From: Nitrospira moscoviensis | GTDB lineage: Bacteria; Nitrospirota; Nitrospiria; Nitrospirales; Nitrospiraceae | Length of the DNA: 64,000 bases | Direction: 5' to 3' | Assembly (NCBI RefSeq): GCF_001273775.1 | Contig: NZ_CP011801.1 | Location: 558,001 to 622,000 of the forward strand | Shown here: positions 8,909-15,768 of the stretch, in pieces | How the letters are laid out: every line of letters begins with the position of its first letter | How positions within the stretch are numbered: position 1 is the first letter of the stretch | Notes under the pieces: model-generated | Told to the model about the DNA's origin: nothing | Seen by the model: the letters and a program-made list of their open reading frames with translations, nothing else | The model's database searches: none | Translations under genes and position numbers: made by a program

Positions 8909-9058
8909 AAGGTAGCACGTCGATCGAGGCCAGCACAAGCGGATGGCTGAAAGGGTTCTTAGAGACAGAGGGCGACCGGCGGTCGAGCAGATGTTCCGGC
9001 GAAGGAGCGCGGTCGTCCTCCCGACCGCACGGTCTCCTGTTCCGGGCACGTCGTCTCG

Positions 9059-9436
9059 CTAGGCGCGTGTTTGCTGCTCCAGTAAGAAGTAGCGCAACCG
9101 GTTACGATCCTCCAGTTTGAGCGTGCGGACCGCCACGCCGAAGCGCCGCCCCCGGACCCAGGAGACTCGGGCTTCAGGCACGCAGAGGTGATCTTCCGAG
9201 TCCGGCAACTCGATGAACAGAGCCAGCTCCATCCCCGGTTTCAGCAATCGGTTCCCGCTGATGCCGACTCCTTCGTGCGACAGATCGGTAACCTGCCCGT
9301 CCCCCATGATGAGCTGCCCATCGTCAACGCCGGAGAACATCAGGCCGAAGCGGCCAGCCAAACGAGCACCTCGGCGACGGTTGAGCGAGAATTCCACTGC
9401 GGTTCCGGCCTGTCCATTCGGGGTCGTCGACTCCAT
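9059..9436 (-). CDS. PilZ domain protein
   Basis: A 125-residue protein consisting of one PilZ domain. It shows an arginine cluster (NRRRGAR) near residue 20 and the motif VTDLSHEGVGISG at about 48-60, corresponding to the family RxxxR ... D/NxSxxG, which binds cyclic di-GMP. The remaining strands (ELALFIELP, ARVSWVRGRRFGVAV) complete the six-stranded barrel. Single-domain PilZ proteins act as c-di-GMP receptors for motility, pili or exopolysaccharide. It stands alone: tetR lies upstream in window coordinates on the same strand but 150 bp away past its own operator. Partner unknown. Confidence 0.8.
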   Translation of the reverse strand: MESTTPNGQAGTAVEFSLNRRRGARLAGRFGLMFSGVDDGQLIMGDGQVTDLSHEGVGISGNRLLKPGMELALFIELPDSEDHLCVPEARVSWVRGRRFGVAVRTLKLEDRNRLRYFLLEQQTRA

Positions 9437-9782
9437 GGTTCCAATGCCTCCCTTTGTTGGTACTGGCGCTCGATGCGCCTGACTTGGTTGAGCCTATCGC
9501 GGTGTAGCGTTTTTGCCTTCCCCCTAGGAGAGGGAGACAGGGACCCTCCTGAAGAGGGGCCTTACAACAACCGAGAAAGAAGGAGTCTTCCAGGAGGAGA
9601 AGGGGGCTAGACGAGCCGAAAGCGGGCCCGCCGATCGCTTACGGTGTCATGGGAGATGTTCCGGAACGGGACCGATTGGAGGCGCTTCCGCTGCTCGGGC
9701 GTCACTACCATGAATCGCACGGAAAACCGGCATCCAGATACGAGACCGCGGCTCGTTCGGAATGCCGGTCGAAGAGGCGCTG
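9437..9782. other. 345-bp gap between PilZ gene and PEP mutase gene
   Basis: No convincing gene. On the minus strand a frame of 34 codons (about 9607-9711) is open but has no recognisable motif. A purine-rich run (about 9527-9606) contains several AGGAG-like strings. I see no strong terminator or promoter for either neighbour. Confidence 0.4.
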
Positions 9783-11462
9783 TTACTGGCGGATCTTGGC
9801 CCAGGCCTTCTGGTATTCCTCGAAGGAGTCGACTTCCATCCAGCCTTTGAAAATCGGGACGGCTTGGACCGTATGGCCCCGATTGATCATCTCCTGGATG
9901 AGATCGGTGAAGGAAGCTTTGCTGAGGCTCCGCGACTCGTGGAAGCCGGCCGAAGCCTGGCTTGCCTGCGCCGCCTTGTAACACTCGCGGAACGCCTGCG
10001 TCCCCTTTTCGGAAAACATCGCCATGCCGATGAACTCGCCATGGGCCTGCTCGCGGGGAAGCTGCTGGCCGATCCGAACGATGCGGTGCTCGCCTTCTGG
10101 GATGACGAACCGTGACAGGTAGCTCTTGCCCGGCGGCTCGGCGAGCGACACCAAGTCGGGATTCAGGTGAGTCGGCTGCGCTCCCCGCTGTTCCTGATCC
10201 AGCCAGGCTACATCGACCACCAGCGCGATGTCGGCGGGGCTCTTCAGCAGCTTTTCCAGAATCGCCGTGTCGAAGATGATGTCGCCGTAGAGGATCAGCG
10301 TGCGGCCTTTCAGCTCGTTTTCCGCGCAGAACAACGAATACAACTCGCCCGTGTCTTCGTACCGGTCGTTGTCGTAGTAACGGATATTCGGGAGGGCGAT
10401 CGCCTCCTTCTTGTAGCCGCGGATCAGGGCGATGTCCTTGATGTTGCATTCGTTGAGGGCGCCGACGGCCCGTTCCAGGATGGTTTTACCCTTGATGTCG
10501 AGGAGGCACTTCGGCTTATCTTCGATCAGCGGGAGCAGCTGCTTTTCGAACCCGGCTGCGGCGATGATGGCGGTGATCTTCTCGCCGCCCACCGGCAGGA
10601 ATTGCTTTTCGTCTTCTTCCATCCGGGGGACGCCGACGATGTCGTACACCTCGGGCAAGGTGACGATCCGGTCGTTTGCCGCGCCCGGGCGCGTGTCTTT
10701 CTTGATGATGTCCAACGTGTCGCGCATGGCGCGGATCGCGGCCCGGACCGGTTGATTGGCGTAGATGATGATCTTCGCGCCGGCCTCTTCCATTTCGGCC
10801 GCGGTCGTCTGATCGAAGATCGTGGGCACGACGACGAGCGGTACGCGGCCGGACCAGGCTTTGTACACGGCCTTCAGCTCGTCGAACTTTTTCGACTTCG
10901 AGTGGATCAGGACCGCGTCGGCGCCCGCCTCGGCGTAGGCCTCTGCCCGCTTCAAGGCTTCCTCCTGGCCCCAGCCCGCGATGAGCGCTTCGGTCCTGGC
11001 GATGACCACGAACTCGGGATAGATCTGCGCGGCCTTGGCCGCCTTGATTTTGCCGCAGTGCTCCTCGATCGGAATCAGCTCCCGGCGGACGCCCGCGTAG
11101 AAGCTGCACCGTTTGGGGTAGACGTTATCTTCGATGCAGATGGCGGCCACGCCGGCCCGCTCGCGATCGTTGACCGTCCGCATCACGTTCAGCGCATTGC
11201 CGTAGCCGGTGTCGCAGTCGGCGATGATCGGAATCGAGACCGCTTCGGCGATGTTCCGCTCGACTTCCAATTGCTCGCTGGAGGTGATGAAGCTCGCGTC
11301 CGGAATGCACTTGAGCGAGGCCGAGATGGCGAAGCCGCTGGCCCAGATGGCGTCGAAGCCGGCCCGTTCGATCAGACGCGCGCTCAGCGCGTCGTGCGCG
11401 CCGACGGCCTTGATGGCGCCGGGCCGCTTGAGCAGGGCTCGCAACTTCGCCGCGTTATTCAT
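9783..11462 (-). CDS. aepX: phosphoenolpyruvate mutase fused to a nucleotidyltransferase
   Basis: A 559-residue two-domain enzyme. Residues 1 to about 285 are a PEP mutase/isocitrate-lyase-type barrel: GAHDALSARLIERAGF near the N-terminus and Mg-binding DCD at 82-84. The active-site loop at 111-120 reads EDNVYPKRCS. PEP mutase converts PEP to phosphonopyruvate, the C-P bond-forming step. The canonical signature is EDKxxxxxNS; here Lys is Asn113 and Asn is Cys119, so catalysis may differ or resemble phosphonopyruvate hydrolase. Residues from about 295 form a sugar-phosphate-type nucleotidyltransferase (AAGFEKQLLPL...PKCLLDIKGK). Such fusions are known in phosphonate loci. The divergent genes at 12770-15725 encode the next steps, which supports a biosynthetic role. 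A good promoter at 11471-11499 ends 8 bp before the ATG. Confidence 0.85.
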   Translation of the reverse strand: MNNAAKLRALLKRPGAIKAVGAHDALSARLIERAGFDAIWASGFAISASLKCIPDASFITSSEQLEVERNIAEAVSIPIIADCDTGYGNALNVMRTVNDRERAGVAAICIEDNVYPKRCSFYAGVRRELIPIEEHCGKIKAAKAAQIYPEFVVIARTEALIAGWGQEEALKRAEAYAEAGADAVLIHSKSKKFDELKAVYKAWSGRVPLVVVPTIFDQTTAAEMEEAGAKIIIYANQPVRAAIRAMRDTLDIIKKDTRPGAANDRIVTLPEVYDIVGVPRMEEDEKQFLPVGGEKITAIIAAAGFEKQLLPLIEDKPKCLLDIKGKTILERAVGALNECNIKDIALIRGYKKEAIALPNIRYYDNDRYEDTGELYSLFCAENELKGRTLILYGDIIFDTAILEKLLKSPADIALVVDVAWLDQEQRGAQPTHLNPDLVSLAEPPGKSYLSRFVIPEGEHRIVRIGQQLPREQAHGEFIGMAMFSEKGTQAFRECYKAAQASQASAGFHESRSLSKASFTDLIQEMINRGHTVQAVPIFKGWMEVDSFEEYQKAWAKIRQ

Positions 11463-11470
11463 GGGGACGC

Positions 11471-11499
11471 ATCATGCGAAAGCGGATAGCGGTTGTCAA
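11471..11499 (-). promoter_or_regulatory. sigma-70-like promoter for the PEP mutase gene
   Basis: On the minus strand TTGACA (11499-11494), a 17-bp spacer and CATGAT (11476-11471). The -10 ends only 8 bp before the ATG at 11462, and no Shine-Dalgarno sequence is visible. The mRNA would be nearly leaderless. Confidence 0.55.
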
Positions 11500-11544
11500 T
11501 GAAAAGTTTGGGATCAGGCCGGACGATACTAGACGATACTAATA

Positions 11545-12102
11545 CTAATAGACCGTCGCGGAGTGGCCTTCCGACAATTTTTCGCGCAACGTCCGGCTCT
11601 CGAAAAAAATGATCCCGCGCGCGACCGGGGCCTCGTAGCGCAACGTCACTTCGGTGTCGAAGCCGTGCCAGGCGTAGACCCTGACCGGCCCCACGGCGAT
11701 CTGTCCGGGCGTCCGGTCGAGCGGACCGTAGGTCCCCTGCAGATAGGTCAGAATCCGTTCATGGGTGTCTTTCCCCGTATAGCGGACCGTGACCCGGCCG
11801 AACTTTCCTTCAAACGTGGTAAAGCGCATGGAATCGACCGGCACAGGTCCCAGGGCCGGAGTGGTCCCTTTGATCTCATAGGTCTGCAGACGTCCGGCGT
11901 CCTCGACTTTGCCGAAGTGCTCGCCTTCGGAAAAGGCGGCGCCCCAGGGAATGCCCTCGAAGCCGTTGGGGTCGTTGACGATCGGGACCGCGAGGGCCGG
12001 GGCGCCGGCTAACAGCAGACAAGCCCATTCCAAGACGATGAGCGAACAGCGGGCGCCCCTCCGCCCGGAGGATCTACTCGGCCGAATCGGTGATGTGGTC
12101 AT
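11545..12102 (-). CDS. secreted protein of unknown function (paralogue A)
   Basis: A 185-residue protein with an N-terminal hydrophobic segment (about residues 20-38, ending ALA) that looks like a cleavable signal peptide. The mature part begins with VPIVNDPNGFEGIPWG. It shares this and further blocks (RVTVRYTG, TYGPLDRTPGQ, FFESRTL) with the neighbour at 12074-12598. The two are tandem duplicates with roughly 40 % visual similarity. The mature region looks like a small beta-rich domain of about 145 residues. No enzyme motif is recognisable. It overlaps its paralogue by 29 bp and sits between the two halves of the phosphonate locus, but a link to that pathway is only positional. Confidence 0.65.
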   Translation of the reverse strand: MTTSPIRPSRSSGRRGARCSLIVLEWACLLLAGAPALAVPIVNDPNGFEGIPWGAAFSEGEHFGKVEDAGRLQTYEIKGTTPALGPVPVDSMRFTTFEGKFGRVTVRYTGKDTHERILTYLQGTYGPLDRTPGQIAVGPVRVYAWHGFDTEVTLRYEAPVARGIIFFESRTLREKLSEGHSATVY

Positions 12103-12598
12103 TGAACCTCGGCGCCAAGGTACGGCTGTCGATAAAAATGAAGCCCCGCTCCGTCCCGGCTTGGTAGGTCAGGTTGATTTCCGTTTCCGGCCCGCGCCAC
12201 GTATATTGTTGATTGAGTCCCCGCGCCATTTGTCCGGGGATCCGTTCGAGGGGGCCGAATTGTGACTCCAGGTAGCGGAGCACGTGCTTGTGGGTCTGTT
12301 CCCCCTGATACCGGACGATCACCCTGGCGAATTGGTCGTCCACCGAGACGTAGGCGATACTGCTCATGTCCCGTCCGGCGAACGAAGGCCGTTCCGTTTT
12401 CAATCGATATTCGCTGATGTGGGGACCGGACCGCGTGGTTTCCAAGTCCTCCCGTCCGGCCAAGTCGGCTCCCCACGGAATGTCATGAAAGCCTTTGGGA
12501 TCGTTGATCATCGGCACGGCGCGCGCCGCGTGCGCACAGAGCATCGTCGCGAGAATGATGAAGATCTGAAAAAGATGAGGGCCGGTGAGTCGCGTCAT
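12074..12598 (-). CDS. secreted protein of unknown function (paralogue B)
   Basis: A 174-residue exported protein, upstream member of a tandem pair. A signal peptide (FIILATMLCAHAARA) precedes the shared motif VPMINDPKGFHDIPWG. Further shared blocks are ARVIVRYQGEQTHKHVLRYL, FGPLERIPGQ, and FIFIDSRTL near the C-terminus. There are no Cys residues in the mature chain and no lipobox, so it is probably a soluble periplasmic protein. The reading frame overlaps the start of paralogue A by 29 bp, indicating one operon. I do not recognise the family; the NDPxGFxxIPWG block would be the best search handle. Confidence 0.65.
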   Translation of the reverse strand: MTRLTGPHLFQIFIILATMLCAHAARAVPMINDPKGFHDIPWGADLAGREDLETTRSGPHISEYRLKTERPSFAGRDMSSIAYVSVDDQFARVIVRYQGEQTHKHVLRYLESQFGPLERIPGQMARGLNQQYTWRGPETEINLTYQAGTERGFIFIDSRTLAPRFNDHITDSAE

Positions 12599-12686
12599 AA
12601 TCGCCGAGACCGGTCACACGGAAGATCGAGCCAACGCATCAAACGCTACCACCGCCGACACGGCGAACGCAACCCGCCGATGTTTC

Positions 12687-12716
12687 TTGAGAATCCGCGA
12701 AGCCCTATCTTATAAT
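12687..12716 (+). promoter_or_regulatory. sigma-70 promoter of the phosphonate operon
   Basis: TTGAGA (12687-12692), an 18-bp spacer and a consensus TATAAT (12711-12716), 53 bp before the ATG of the first phosphonopyruvate decarboxylase gene. It should drive the plus-strand genes from 12770 onward. Confidence 0.7.
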
Positions 12717-12769
12717 GCGCCGTTTTTTCACGGCTCGAATGGTCCCGCGCGTGACAGAAGGATCGACGC

Positions 12770-13267
12770 ATGATTGAGAGCGATGCCTTTGTGCAGGCCC
12801 TGCAGGACATGGGGGTGAATTTTTTCACCGGCGTGCCCGATTCGATCCTCGGCGGCATCATCGCCGAGCTCTTGGATCGGCGCCTCTATACCCCGGCCGT
12901 CCGCGAGGACGAGGCGGTCGCGATGGCGGCCGGCGCGTATATGGCGGGCAAGATTCCCGCCGTCCTGATGCAGAATTCCGGGCTGGGCACGTCGTTGAAT
13001 ACCCTCATCTCGCTGAACCTGATCTACCGGCAACCCTGCATCCTCATCGTGTCCTGGCGGGGGCAGGGCGGCAAGGATGCGCCGGAGCACCTCGTCATGG
13101 GAGAAGTGATGCCGCAGTTTCTCGATACGATGAAGATTCCGCATCGCACGCTGACCGAAAAAACGGCGGTCGAAGATTTCAAGTGGGTGGCCGAGACGTT
13201 CATGAAGCAGCGGATTCCGGTGGCACTGTTCATTACGAAGGGCGTGGTGAAAGGATTGCATCCATGA
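12770..13267 (+). CDS. aepY: phosphonopyruvate decarboxylase, N-terminal (Pyr-domain) subunit
   Basis: A 165-residue protein equal to the first domain of ThDP-dependent decarboxylases. Together with the next gene it should decarboxylate phosphonopyruvate to phosphonoacetaldehyde, the irreversible step that pulls the unfavourable PEP mutase reaction. Glu46 in the segment VREDEAVAMAAGAY matches the conserved Glu that activates the thiamine ring. The N-terminal GVPDSIL and later the LIYRQPCILIVSWRG segment match phosphonopyruvate/sulfopyruvate decarboxylase alpha chains. Most phosphonopyruvate decarboxylases are a single chain of about 370-400 residues; here the enzyme is split, as in sulfopyruvate decarboxylase ComDE. 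That enzyme is the main alternative identity. The stop overlaps the next start (ATGA). Confidence 0.82.
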   Translation: MIESDAFVQALQDMGVNFFTGVPDSILGGIIAELLDRRLYTPAVREDEAVAMAAGAYMAGKIPAVLMQNSGLGTSLNTLISLNLIYRQPCILIVSWRGQGGKDAPEHLVMGEVMPQFLDTMKIPHRTLTEKTAVEDFKWVAETFMKQRIPVALFITKGVVKGLHP

Positions 13268-13842
13268 GGCCGGAACAGGGCACGCTCATCAGCCGGGCGC
13301 AGGCCATGGCCGCCTTGCTGGAGCTGATCACCGACCAGCCGCTGATCGTCTGCAACGGATTTCCGTCGCGCGAGGTGCAGAAGATCGCTGATCGGCCGCA
13401 AAATTTTTATATGATCGGCTCTATGGGCAATGCGCCGGCGATCGCCCTGGGCGTCGCGCTGGCAAAACCGACCAAGCAGGTCATCACGTTCGACGGCGAC
13501 GGGAACGTGCTCATGGGAATGGGTACGTTGGCGACCGTCGGCGCGTTGAAGCCCAGGAATTTCATCCACGTGGTGTTCGATAACGAAGTGTATGGCACGA
13601 CCGGGAATCAGCCGACGATTTCCAACGTCGTGCCCTTGGAAAAAGTCGCCAAGGCCGCCGGTTACGTCAACGTGGAGCGGGTCCTGGACCGTGAGGATCT
13701 CGTCTACGAGTTCAAAGACATGCTGAAGAAGGACGGCCCCAGCATGCTGCTGATCAAGGTGAATGAGTTCACCGAAGAAGCCGAGCGCATCGTCCTCGAC
13801 CCGCCGGACGTGGCGAAGCGGTTCATGGACGCGATTAAGTGA
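13264..13842 (+). CDS. phosphonopyruvate decarboxylase, C-terminal (ThDP-binding) subunit
   Basis: A 192-residue partner of the preceding subunit. It carries the diphosphate- and Mg-binding ThDP signature: GDG at residues 78-80 and the paired Asn107 (HVVFDNEVYG), with the usual spacing of about 27. The upstream block MIGSMGNAPAIALGVALAKP is typical of the PP domain of phosphonopyruvate and sulfopyruvate decarboxylases. The ATG at 13264 is chosen because it overlaps the previous stop in an ATGA and begins just before the domain. An earlier in-frame start would lie inside the preceding gene. Its stop (13840-13842) is in the left arm of the hairpin repeat that follows. Confidence 0.82.
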   Translation: MRPEQGTLISRAQAMAALLELITDQPLIVCNGFPSREVQKIADRPQNFYMIGSMGNAPAIALGVALAKPTKQVITFDGDGNVLMGMGTLATVGALKPRNFIHVVFDNEVYGTTGNQPTISNVVPLEKVAKAAGYVNVERVLDREDLVYEFKDMLKKDGPSMLLIKVNEFTEEAERIVLDPPDVAKRFMDAIK

Positions 13843-13913
13843 CAGGTGACGCGTGACTAGTGACAGGCTTCGGAGTGCAAATTTCGCTTCACGTGTCACG
13901 TGGCACGCGTCAC
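13840..13913. repeat. heptad-repeat hairpin between decarboxylase and transaminase genes
   Basis: The left arm has four units of TGACNNG (13840-13867: TGACAGG, TGACGCG, TGACTAG, TGACAGG). The right arm (about 13888-13913) has the complementary TCACGTG, TCACGTG-like and GTCAC units. The arms flank a loop of about 20 nt. The left arm begins with the stop codon of the preceding gene. Confidence 0.75.
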
Positions 13914-13926
13914 AAGGCCTTCTCTC

Positions 13927-15009
13927 ATGATCCTTCTCAATCCCGGGCCGGTGAACGTGAGCGAGCGGGTGCGGCAGGCGCTGCTGAAGGCGGACATCTG
14001 CCACCGCGAATCCGAGTTCACGGACTTGCTGCACGACATCCAGGCCAAATTGCTGAAGGCCTTTGTGCCGGGAGCCGAGGCCGAGTATGCGGCCGTGCTC
14101 ATCACCGGGTCGGGCACCGCGGCCGTCGAGTCGGCCTTGATGTCGTCGATCCCGCACGGCAAGCGGATCCTCATCATCAACAACGGCGTGTACGGTGAGC
14201 GGCTGTCGGGCATGGTCGGACTGCACCGGCTCGGCGTCTCCGAACTCAAGTACGACTGGACGGCGAAGCCGGACCCCGAACGGCTGCGTCTGGCGTTGCG
14301 CCAACACCCCGAAGTGCACGGCGTCGCCATGGTGCACCACGAAACGACGACCGGCTTGCTCAACCCGGTGAAAGACATCGCGGAGGTGGTGGACAGCCAG
14401 AATCGGGTGTTCATCGTCGACGCGATCAGCGGGCTCGCCGGGGAAACCATCGATATCGCCGGCTCGCACATGTATATGGTGGCGGGGACGGCCGGGAAGT
14501 GTATCCAGGGATTTCCCGGCGTGTCGTTCGTGCTCGTGCGGAAAGGCTTTCTGGAGCGGATGCGGACCTACCCGAAGCGATCGTGGTATCTGCACCTCAC
14601 CCACTATGTGGACGACCAGGGACGGGGCACGGTGCCCTTTACGCCGGCCGTGCAGGTGTATTACGCCTTCAACGAGGCGTTGGACGAGCTCTTGGAAGAA
14701 GGTGTCGCGAAGCGTATTCAACGCTATAAGAAAATGGCGGCGTTGATCCGTACCCGCATGGCTGCGCTCGGTATCAAACCGGTGCTCCCCCCGGACCGGC
14801 AGTCGAACAGTATTACCGCCTTCTATCTTCCGGAAGGGATCTCCTACGACACGCTGCACGACCGGTTAAAAGCCGCCGGCTATGTGATCTATGCCGGTCA
14901 GGGCAATCTGGAAAACAAAATCTTCCGCGTGGCCAACATGGGCGCATTGACCGAAGCGCAATTCACCGGCTTCCTGGACGCCTTCGAACAGGCCTGCAAG
15001 GCCGCATGA
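13927..15009 (+). CDS. 2-aminoethylphosphonate-pyruvate transaminase-type enzyme
   Basis: A 360-residue PLP-dependent class V aminotransferase. The PLP lysine is Lys191 in AGTAGKCIQGFPG, which matches the KCIQGxPG block of PhnW/AEP transaminases. Asp165 (FIVDAISG) would pair with the PLP ring nitrogen, and the N-terminal LLNPGPVNVSERV is the family opening. In this locus it should run in the biosynthetic direction, aminating phosphonoacetaldehyde to 2-aminoethylphosphonate. Alanine-glyoxylate or serine-pyruvate transaminase is the alternative by fold, but the lysine block and neighbours favour AEP. The ATG at 13927 is chosen; the GTG at 13900 is inside the hairpin repeat. The stop overlaps the next gene by 4 bp. 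Confidence 0.82.
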   Translation: MILLNPGPVNVSERVRQALLKADICHRESEFTDLLHDIQAKLLKAFVPGAEAEYAAVLITGSGTAAVESALMSSIPHGKRILIINNGVYGERLSGMVGLHRLGVSELKYDWTAKPDPERLRLALRQHPEVHGVAMVHHETTTGLLNPVKDIAEVVDSQNRVFIVDAISGLAGETIDIAGSHMYMVAGTAGKCIQGFPGVSFVLVRKGFLERMRTYPKRSWYLHLTHYVDDQGRGTVPFTPAVQVYYAFNEALDELLEEGVAKRIQRYKKMAALIRTRMAALGIKPVLPPDRQSNSITAFYLPEGISYDTLHDRLKAAGYVIYAGQGNLENKIFRVANMGALTEAQFTGFLDAFEQACKAA

Positions 15010-15725
15010 AAGCCGTCATCCTCGCAGCCGGCGTCGGCAAGCGTCTCTGGCAGATCACGCAGCATCGGCCCAAGTGTCTGATCACGATCGGCGGCCGGTC
15101 GCTGCTGCATCGGTATCTCGCCACGCTGACGAGCGTCGGCATCCGCCGGGCCGACATCGTGGTGGGATACAAGCAGGAGATGATCCGCGAGGCGGTCGCC
15201 GCCGAGTCTTACGGCGTCACAGTCAAGTTCCTCGTCAACGAGCACTTTCATCGGGGCAGTATTTCGTCGCTCTGGATCGCCCGGACGGCCTTGGACGACG
15301 ACGTCGTCATCATGGACGCCGACGTGCTCTTTCACCGGGAGATCCTACGCCGGCTGGTGGAATCCCCGTATGAAAACGCGCTGCTCATGGACGAGACGGT
15401 GAAGCAAACGGGCGAAGAATGCATGGTCGTCGTCGAAGGCGGGCGGGTCATCGCGCTGACCAAGACCCTGCCGGTGCACTATGACTACGCGGGGGAAGGG
15501 GTGGGATTCCTGCGTGTGCGGCACGCCGATGCCCCGCATGTGGTCGCGTCGCTCCGCTCCTACATCGACAAGGGCGCCTGGAACATGGAATACGAGGACG
15601 CGTTGCGCGAATATTTCCGGGACGTGAAAGTGGGCCACGAAAAGATCGGCGGCCTCCCCTGGACGGAAATCGATTTTGTGGAGGACGTCCGAAAGGCCGA
15701 GGTGGAGATATTGCCGAGACTCTGA
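15006..15725 (+). CDS. phosphonate/choline-phosphate-type cytidylyltransferase
   Basis: A 239-residue nucleotidyltransferase. The NTP-binding signature LAAGVGKRLWQITQHRPKCLI lies at residues 6-26 and the metal-binding aspartates in VIMDADVLF near residue 100. The closing WTEIDFVEDVRKAE resembles the WxEIDxxxDL ending of LicC/PntC-like CTP transferases. PntC-type enzymes activate 2-aminoethylphosphonate to CMP-AEP. Directly downstream of the transaminase with ATGA overlap and upstream of a CDP-alcohol phosphotransferase, that reaction fits the pathway. A sugar-1-phosphate or phosphocholine substrate cannot be ruled out from sequence alone. Confidence 0.75.
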   Translation: MKAVILAAGVGKRLWQITQHRPKCLITIGGRSLLHRYLATLTSVGIRRADIVVGYKQEMIREAVAAESYGVTVKFLVNEHFHRGSISSLWIARTALDDDVVIMDADVLFHREILRRLVESPYENALLMDETVKQTGEECMVVVEGGRVIALTKTLPVHYDYAGEGVGFLRVRHADAPHVVASLRSYIDKGAWNMEYEDALREYFRDVKVGHEKIGGLPWTEIDFVEDVRKAEVEILPRL

Positions 15726-15768
15726 GGCAAGAGGCAGAATAGGTCCGAGCGAAGGGCGAATCCGATCC

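Noticed and set aside
9607..9711. 34-codon minus-strand frame after the PEP mutase gene
   Set aside because: No ribosome site, no motif and no conservation clue; kept only as part of the gap description.
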